From positions 175,174 to 239,173 of the forward strand of contig CAADHD010000027.1 in assembly GCA_900696575.1 (NCBI GenBank): DNA of 64,000 bases, read 5' to 3'. The notes beneath the pieces are model-generated. The model saw only the letters and a list, made by a program, of their open reading frames with translations, made no database searches and was not told where the DNA came from. Source of the stretch: an uncultured Bacteroidota bacterium (GTDB taxonomy: Bacteria > Bacteroidota > Bacteroidia > AKYH767-A > OLB10). Below, in pieces: positions 59,972 to 64,000 of the stretch (within the stretch, counting starts at the first letter, position 1; each line of letters starts with the position of its first letter). Both the position numbers and the translations under genes were made by a program.

Positions 59972-62071
59972 TTATTTCTTTATCATTTCCATGTACCTGC
60001 GTGCATTGGCAGTATCGCCAAGCATGTAATAAGTTACGGCAATGTTGTTCAGTACTTTCTGATTCTGCGGATTCAATTCATAAACCTTCATGTAATTGTG
60101 AAGTGCATTATTAAAATCTTTCATGGCTGCGTAACTGTTGCCGGTGTTGTTGTAGGCATCTTCGTAAAGGCTGTCTATCTTTATAGCCTCGGCATAATGA
60201 AGTATGGCTGTTGTAAAATTTCCGGCTTTGGCAAATGCATTGCCGAGGTTGTAGAGTACACCGGGCGATTCGGGGGATAAAAATTTAGCTTTTTCAAGAA
60301 AGTATTTTGCAGAATCAGTATTCCCCGATTCGGTGTGAAACATGCCGAGATTATTATACATTTCACCTGTGGGCGTTGCTATTTCTGTAGCCCTGTGTAA
60401 ATCCTTTATGGCTTCGGCATATCGGTTAGCGGCTCCGTAAGCCAGTCCGGAGGAAACATAGAAGTCCGCAGCCGTCCATGTTTTGCTGCGCTTGGCAGCT
60501 TCGAAGGCAGCAACTGCTTTTACTGCATCACCTTTGTCTTTATAGGCCAACCCAAGATGGTAGAATGCATCGGCATACGTGCTTAAAATGCTTACTCCTT
60601 TTTCAAGCTGAACAATGGCTTCATCCAACAAACGGTTTCTTTTCTCTTTGTTTTTTTCAGGAATGGCCTGCTCAAATAATAAGGCGCTGCCGTAAGCATA
60701 ACGGATGCGTGCACTTTCAGGATAGGTTTTTACATCTCTTGCCAATAATGTTAAGTTGTTTTTCCAATCAAAGTTGCGGCTGATGGTTTTTAAAGAAAAC
60801 AAAACCAGAATCAATATCAATGCTGATGATAAAACCGGATTTGATTTTAACTGGAGGAGATTTTTTTCTCTTAGATTCAGTTTTGAAATTTTTGAAAGGA
60901 GTAATGCAACAGCTAAACAGAATCCTAAGGAAGGCATAAAGACAAACCGTTCGGCAAAGGTGGCTTCAATCAGAAATAATATATTAGATACTAATGCAAT
61001 TGTTCCGAAGTAAAACAGAATGCAGAATGCTAACGGGTTTTTATTTTTCAATCCCATCAGTGCATAAACGACTAATCCGGCATGAATAAGCAATGAGAGC
61101 CAGGCAAGGGGAGAAGATGCTGTTTCCGATTTTATGGTGTTGAATGAATAATCAAATGAAAGCGGATGAGGAAGTATGTGCATCCACAGGTATTTTCCCA
61201 TCAAATAAACTGCCATCATAAACCGTGAAAATCCTTCAGCGCCCAACATGGAGTTATTGATGATCTGCAGTTCTGTCTGATCTTCCAGTCCCTGTAAAAC
61301 CGAAGCGCGGATGAAAAGATAAATTCCGGTAACAGCAGCAAGCATTGCCGAAGGGAGTATCAGCCCTTTTATTTTTTCATCGGTAAAAAACCAAAGAAGC
61401 AACGGAATGATTGCCATCATGGCTATGGCATTTTCTTTTGAGAGTAATGCAAGAAGAAAACAGAATGCTGAAGCGGCCATCCATAAAACCTTCTTCCATT
61501 CAACATACTTTAATGCACTGATCATGGCCAGTAATGAAAACAGCAGGCAGAGCAGTTCATCGCGGCTTTTGATGTTGGCAACAACTTCGGTATGCAACGG
61601 ATGAACAGCAAAAAGCAGCGCAGCAGCAAAAGGTATAAGCGGATGATGTTTCACCAATAACCTTCTGAACAGGAAAAGCACAAGCACACATATCAATGCA
61701 TACATCATCACATTTACAATATGGCCTAACCACGGCTTGCCTCCGGTTATCTGCCATTCGGCAGCAAACATGACTAACGACAGAGGCCGGTACAGGTTTT
61801 CTTTTCTGTCCCAGAATCCTGCGCGGTATCGCGTGCTGAAAATTTCGGGAATGGCGCTTACTCCCCTTTTTACTATCGTGTTATTCTGCATTACTGTTCC
61901 GTCATCCACGGTAAAATCATGATTCAGCGTATTGCAGTAAATCAATACAGCAAGTAAAGCAACAAACAGGTAAGTCCAACACATAGTAAGCGAAGCAGCA
62001 TCCTGTGCAGATACAGACTTTATTTCTTCCGGTTCAGGCTTACTTCTTTTCTGTACTCGTGTTTTCTTCAT
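59972..62071 (-). CDS. TMTC-like membrane glycosyltransferase with TPR repeats
   Basis: 699 aa. About ten membrane segments span residues 30-420. The first loop has NHDFTVDDGTVMQNNTIVKR, an Asp-Asp motif placed as in GT-C and protein O-mannosyltransferase (PMT/TMTC) enzymes. The C-terminal ~270 residues are about seven TPR repeats (for example DAFYHLGLAYKDKGDAVKAV, and GVLYNLGNAFAKAGNFTTAI). In animals TMTC proteins O-mannosylate Ig-like (cadherin) domains; bacterial roles are not settled. It lies between the AI-2E gene (start overlaps that gene's stop by 32 bp) and the TlpA-like gene. Confidence 0.8.
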   Translation of the reverse strand: MKKTRVQKRSKPEPEEIKSVSAQDAASLTMCWTYLFVALLAVLIYCNTLNHDFTVDDGTVMQNNTIVKRGVSAIPEIFSTRYRAGFWDRKENLYRPLSLVMFAAEWQITGGKPWLGHIVNVMMYALICVLVLFLFRRLLVKHHPLIPFAAALLFAVHPLHTEVVANIKSRDELLCLLFSLLAMISALKYVEWKKVLWMAASAFCFLLALLSKENAIAMMAIIPLLLWFFTDEKIKGLILPSAMLAAVTGIYLFIRASVLQGLEDQTELQIINNSMLGAEGFSRFMMAVYLMGKYLWMHILPHPLSFDYSFNTIKSETASSPLAWLSLLIHAGLVVYALMGLKNKNPLAFCILFYFGTIALVSNILFLIEATFAERFVFMPSLGFCLAVALLLSKISKLNLREKNLLQLKSNPVLSSALILILVLFSLKTISRNFDWKNNLTLLARDVKTYPESARIRYAYGSALLFEQAIPEKNKEKRNRLLDEAIVQLEKGVSILSTYADAFYHLGLAYKDKGDAVKAVAAFEAAKRSKTWTAADFYVSSGLAYGAANRYAEAIKDLHRATEIATPTGEMYNNLGMFHTESGNTDSAKYFLEKAKFLSPESPGVLYNLGNAFAKAGNFTTAILHYAEAIKIDSLYEDAYNNTGNSYAAMKDFNNALHNYMKVYELNPQNQKVLNNIAVTYYMLGDTANARRYMEMIKK

Positions 62072-63125
62072 TTACTGAAACGGTTTCGGCAACAGGTATA
62101 TCAGGTTTTGAGTTGTTGTCTAAAGGATGAAATTCCTGACGGTAAATTTTTACAATCATCAGGAACCAGGAAATAAACAGCGGCCCGAAAATAATTCCCG
62201 GCAGGCCTATCAGCTTTATTCCCATGATCACGCCAAGCAGAGTAACCAGAGGGTGGATGTTTGCCATTTTTTTCTGAACAATAAAACGGAACACATTATC
62301 CACATTGGAAATAACAACCGCACCGTAAACCAACATGCCGACCCCCGGCCACATATGCCCTGCTGTAATCTGAAAAAGGCCTGCCGGCAGCCAAACTAAA
62401 GGTGTGCCTACCAGAGGAATGAATGAAAACAGGGCGGTAATCACTGCCCAGAAAAGCGGCTCAGGCAATCCGAAAATAACATAACCCAGCCATGCAAACA
62501 ATCCCTGAATAACAGCGATAAGCGGTGCGCCCATCAGGTTGCTCATCACCATACTGTTCATCTCTTTTACAAAAAGTGCATTGTTCGTTTTGTTGAAAGG
62601 AAGATACTCAATCATTTTCTGCTCGATAACTCCCCGGCTCACTAACATAAAAAACAAAATAAAGTACATGATCACAATTACTAAAGCGGCTTCGGCTGTT
62701 TTGCTCAGAAAACCGGGTATAATACCGGCAACAAATTTCTTGGCAGCCGTAAGTGTCTCCATCGTCAGAATCCGGAAACCAATGATTTCTTCTATCATGC
62801 TGTCTACACGCTGAAGTCCATTGAGTATTACATCGGAATGATTCAATACATAATTCACCTTGCTGGTCAGCATCCATGTCATAATGCCGGCAGGAAGCAG
62901 GATGAGGATAAAAGAACCTGTCATTAGTACGATGGCAGAAAGGGTTTTGCCTAATTTCCATTTTGCTGAAAGTACCGGCATAAGCGGTTGCAGCATTACA
63001 TAAAATATTAGCGCAGAAAGGAAAGGAGTAATAAAACTGCGCATGGCAAAAAGCAGCAGCAGGCCAACAGCCAGCACAGCAGCAAGCGAAACCAATTGTC
63101 GCAGGTAACGATTATTGTCAGACAT
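62040..63125 (-). CDS. AI-2E/UPF0118 family permease
   Basis: 361 aa with eight hydrophobic segments. The family signature is clear: FITPFLSALIFYVMLQPLMP, a long soluble loop (MIEEIIGFRILTMETLTAAK), then LIAVIQGLFAWLGYVIFGLP, LFSFIPLVGTPLVWLPAG and IHPLVTLLGVIMGIKLIGLP with GIIFGPLF. The last 25 residues are a soluble tail. Members are proposed AI-2 exporters or Na+/H+ antiporters; substrate here is unknown. The last 32 bp of this gene overlap the start of the TMTC-like gene on the same strand. Confidence 0.9.
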   Translation of the reverse strand: MSDNNRYLRQLVSLAAVLAVGLLLLFAMRSFITPFLSALIFYVMLQPLMPVLSAKWKLGKTLSAIVLMTGSFILILLPAGIMTWMLTSKVNYVLNHSDVILNGLQRVDSMIEEIIGFRILTMETLTAAKKFVAGIIPGFLSKTAEAALVIVIMYFILFFMLVSRGVIEQKMIEYLPFNKTNNALFVKEMNSMVMSNLMGAPLIAVIQGLFAWLGYVIFGLPEPLFWAVITALFSFIPLVGTPLVWLPAGLFQITAGHMWPGVGMLVYGAVVISNVDNVFRFIVQKKMANIHPLVTLLGVIMGIKLIGLPGIIFGPLFISWFLMIVKIYRQEFHPLDNNSKPDIPVAETVSVNEENTSTEKK

Positions 63126-63240
63126 GTTATATGTGCGGTGTAAAGGTTAAAAGAAATATGGAGTAGGATTGAAAATAAATTTAGAAAGCAATGGGCAAGA
63201 AATAAATTTTGTTATTTAGACTAATTCTAAACTACTTTTT

Positions 63241-63248
63241 TACATTTG
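63241..63248 (+). promoter_or_regulatory. Candidate -7 box for the ABM gene
   Basis: TACATTTG, exact TAnnTTTG match, 19 nt before the ATG at 63268. No TTG at 17-20 nt upstream (the nearest is 29 nt upstream). Confidence 0.5.
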
Positions 63249-63267
63249 CCCCCTCAAATCAATCACT

Positions 63268-63603
63268 ATGGATTCAACCAAAAATTTTGTAGCTATCAAT
63301 TACATAAACTGCCAGCCCGACTATGCCGAACGTTTCGAACAACTCTTCGCCACGCGCGCCAAAGCCATAGACCGCCTTCCGGGCTTTCACTCCATGCAGG
63401 TACTTAAACCGGCTGACGGAAACGGAAACTACCTCATCGTAAGTTTCTGGGACAGCGAAGAACATTTTAAAGCATGGACCCGCTCGCCCGAATTTCTGGA
63501 AGGTCACAAACGCGGTTTTGAAGACATAGCCAAAGCCAAACAGGAAGGCCGCACCCCGCCTATGACTTCCGATTTTAAAACCTACAACGTAATAAGCCGC
63601 TGA
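63268..63603 (+). CDS. ABM-domain monooxygenase, HmoA/IsdG-like
   Basis: 111 aa, a single antibiotic-biosynthesis-monooxygenase (ABM) ferredoxin-like fold. It begins with NFVAINYINCQPDYAERFE and has the core NYLIVSFWDSEEHFKAW, then SPEFLEGHKRGFEDIAKA with a His at the heme-ligand position of IsdG/HmoA proteins. Such proteins degrade heme to release iron or are small quinone monooxygenases. No heme-uptake genes are nearby. Its stop overlaps the next small gene's start (TGATG), so the two are translationally coupled. Confidence 0.85.
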   Translation: MDSTKNFVAINYINCQPDYAERFEQLFATRAKAIDRLPGFHSMQVLKPADGNGNYLIVSFWDSEEHFKAWTRSPEFLEGHKRGFEDIAKAKQEGRTPPMTSDFKTYNVISR

Positions 63604-63737
63604 TGGAACAGACCGTACCCAAAAAGAAAACAGCATGGCTCAAAAAACTGGGCGTAGCCGGTTTCCTGTTTTTCCTTATCAAAGGATTAGTATGGATAGG
63701 CATTGCAGTTTGGGCATGGCTGGGGTTAAGCAGTTAG
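63603..63737 (+). CDS. 44-aa small membrane protein coupled to the ABM gene
   Basis: 44 aa (MEQTVPKKKTAWLKKLGVAG, then FLFFLIKGLVWIGIAVWAWL). A positively charged N-terminus is followed by one membrane helix, then a short tail. The start lies inside the stop of the ABM gene (TGATG), which argues it is translated. I recall similar Lys-rich single-helix proteins in Bacteroidota but know no function. It may anchor or assist the ABM protein; that is inference. Confidence 0.7.
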   Translation: MEQTVPKKKTAWLKKLGVAGFLFFLIKGLVWIGIAVWAWLGLSS

Positions 63738-63880
63738 GGAGTACTTACCACGCATTGGATTTTCACAAACAACTTCTTAATCTATGCAATCTTCTTTAGA
63801 TAGTCCTGGAGCTTAATCCAGCGTCTGAAGAAGTCATCAATTCTGTTAGTAGAGGGGTTAAAATCTGCATCTCTGCGAAG

Positions 63881-63995
63881 TGGTCCCTGAGGGATTCAAA
63901 CCCCCAACCTTCTGATCCGTAGTCAGATGCTCCCTGCCTGCCGTTACGCAGGCCATTGCACAAGGCAGGCAGGTATTCAGTTAAGCTAAGGAGGG
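63881..63995 (-). pseudogene. tRNA-Arg(ACG) interrupted by a palindromic element
   Basis: Minus strand. The 3' part is a good tRNA: anticodon stem-loop TCTGA-CTACGGA-TCAGA (anticodon ACG), T arm GGGGG-TTTGAAT-CCCTC, acceptor AGGGACC and discriminator A. The D-stem halves GCTT and GAGC also pair. But 41 bp (63933-63973) are inserted in the D-loop between TGAATA and GAGC. Without them the gene would be 74 nt, a normal length. The 5' acceptor half reads CCCTCCT, which pairs poorly with AGGGACC (three mismatches at the end), so the gene may be dead. The 5' flank reaches the window edge. Confidence 0.75.
63933..63973. repeat. 41-bp palindromic element inside the tRNA-Arg gene
   Basis: Arms CCTGCCTGCC (63933-63942) and GGCAGGCAGG (63964-63973) pair over 10 bp around a 21-nt loop. 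Its boundaries fit exactly between two paired D-arm halves of the tRNA. No second copy is visible in this window. Confidence 0.8.
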
Positions 63996-64000
63996 AGGAA

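Noticed and set aside
1..64000. CRISPR array, rRNA operon, prophage or toxin-antitoxin pair
   Set aside because: No regularly spaced repeats, no rRNA sequence, no phage structural genes and no recognisable toxin or antitoxin were found on either strand.

Overview
The window is ordinary-looking chromosome of a Bacteroidota (Bacteroidetes) bacterium. The evidence is consistent across the window: two kinds of type IX secretion (T9SS) sorting domain, a TamL-type lipoprotein TamA, DUF6089, DUF4476, DUF1761 and DUF6056 proteins, a fused alpha/beta 2-oxoacid dehydrogenase E1, OmpH pairs, and several promoters of the Bacteroidota TAnnTTTG type just upstream of starts. Shine-Dalgarno sequences are rare. 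I cannot name a genus; an environmental member of the Chitinophagales/Sphingobacteriales/Flavobacteriales range is likely. There is no rRNA, CRISPR array, prophage or plasmid backbone.

Layout. 0-5 kb: two OmpH/Skp chaperones, an AlaDH/saccharopine-dehydrogenase-like oxidoreductase and TamL. 5-13 kb: TrmH methyltransferase, DUF6056 membrane protein, lytic transglycosylase, a T9SS PKD protein, a degenerate LutB-like protein, ScpB and DUF3108. 13-18 kb: tRNA-Arg(CCG), DUF1761, AlkD, a secreted M28 peptidase, the YedK/HMCES protein and glutamate dehydrogenase. 18-25 kb: two DUF6089 barrels, NAD kinase, a BamA-type barrel and a CBS protein, divergent from PdxJ, then a WD40 protein and an ECF sigma factor. 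25-32 kb: RecG, a retropepsin-like protein, E1 alpha/beta, PanC and DUF4476. 32-35.4 kb: a WcaF-type acetyltransferase, a solitary nuoH and a complete IS256-family element. 35.5-42.5 kb: a TPR histidine kinase, FeoAB, penicillin-binding protein 1C and a small protein. 42.7-54 kb: class II ribonucleotide reductase, M14 carboxypeptidase, CvpA, cysteine desulfurase, sigma-54, methionine aminotransferase, a fructosamine-kinase-like protein and aspartate-semialdehyde dehydrogenase. 53.7-64 kb: two T9SS cargo proteins, a TlpA-like thioredoxin, a TMTC-like membrane glycosyltransferase, an AI-2E family permease, an ABM monooxygenase with a coupled 44-aa membrane protein, and a broken or interrupted tRNA-Arg(ACG).

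Themes. Much of the window serves the cell envelope: outer-membrane assembly (OmpH, TamL, BamA-like), wall turnover and synthesis (lytic transglycosylase, PBP1C) and T9SS export. Iron and redox genes (FeoAB, cysteine desulfurase, NuoH, TlpA-like) are scattered.

The points I consider most worth a second look are these. (1) The tRNA-Arg gene at the right edge carries a 41-bp palindromic insertion in its D-arm. (2) The 1198-aa T9SS cargo has a lysyl-oxidase domain that keeps the copper histidines and both residues that form the lysine tyrosylquinone cofactor. (3) nuoH sits alone beside an IS256-family element that has no target duplication. (4) A LutB-like protein retains exactly the cysteines for one [4Fe-4S] cluster. 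(5) REP-like palindromes lie between genes. I see no single operon that is clearly a new multi-gene system.
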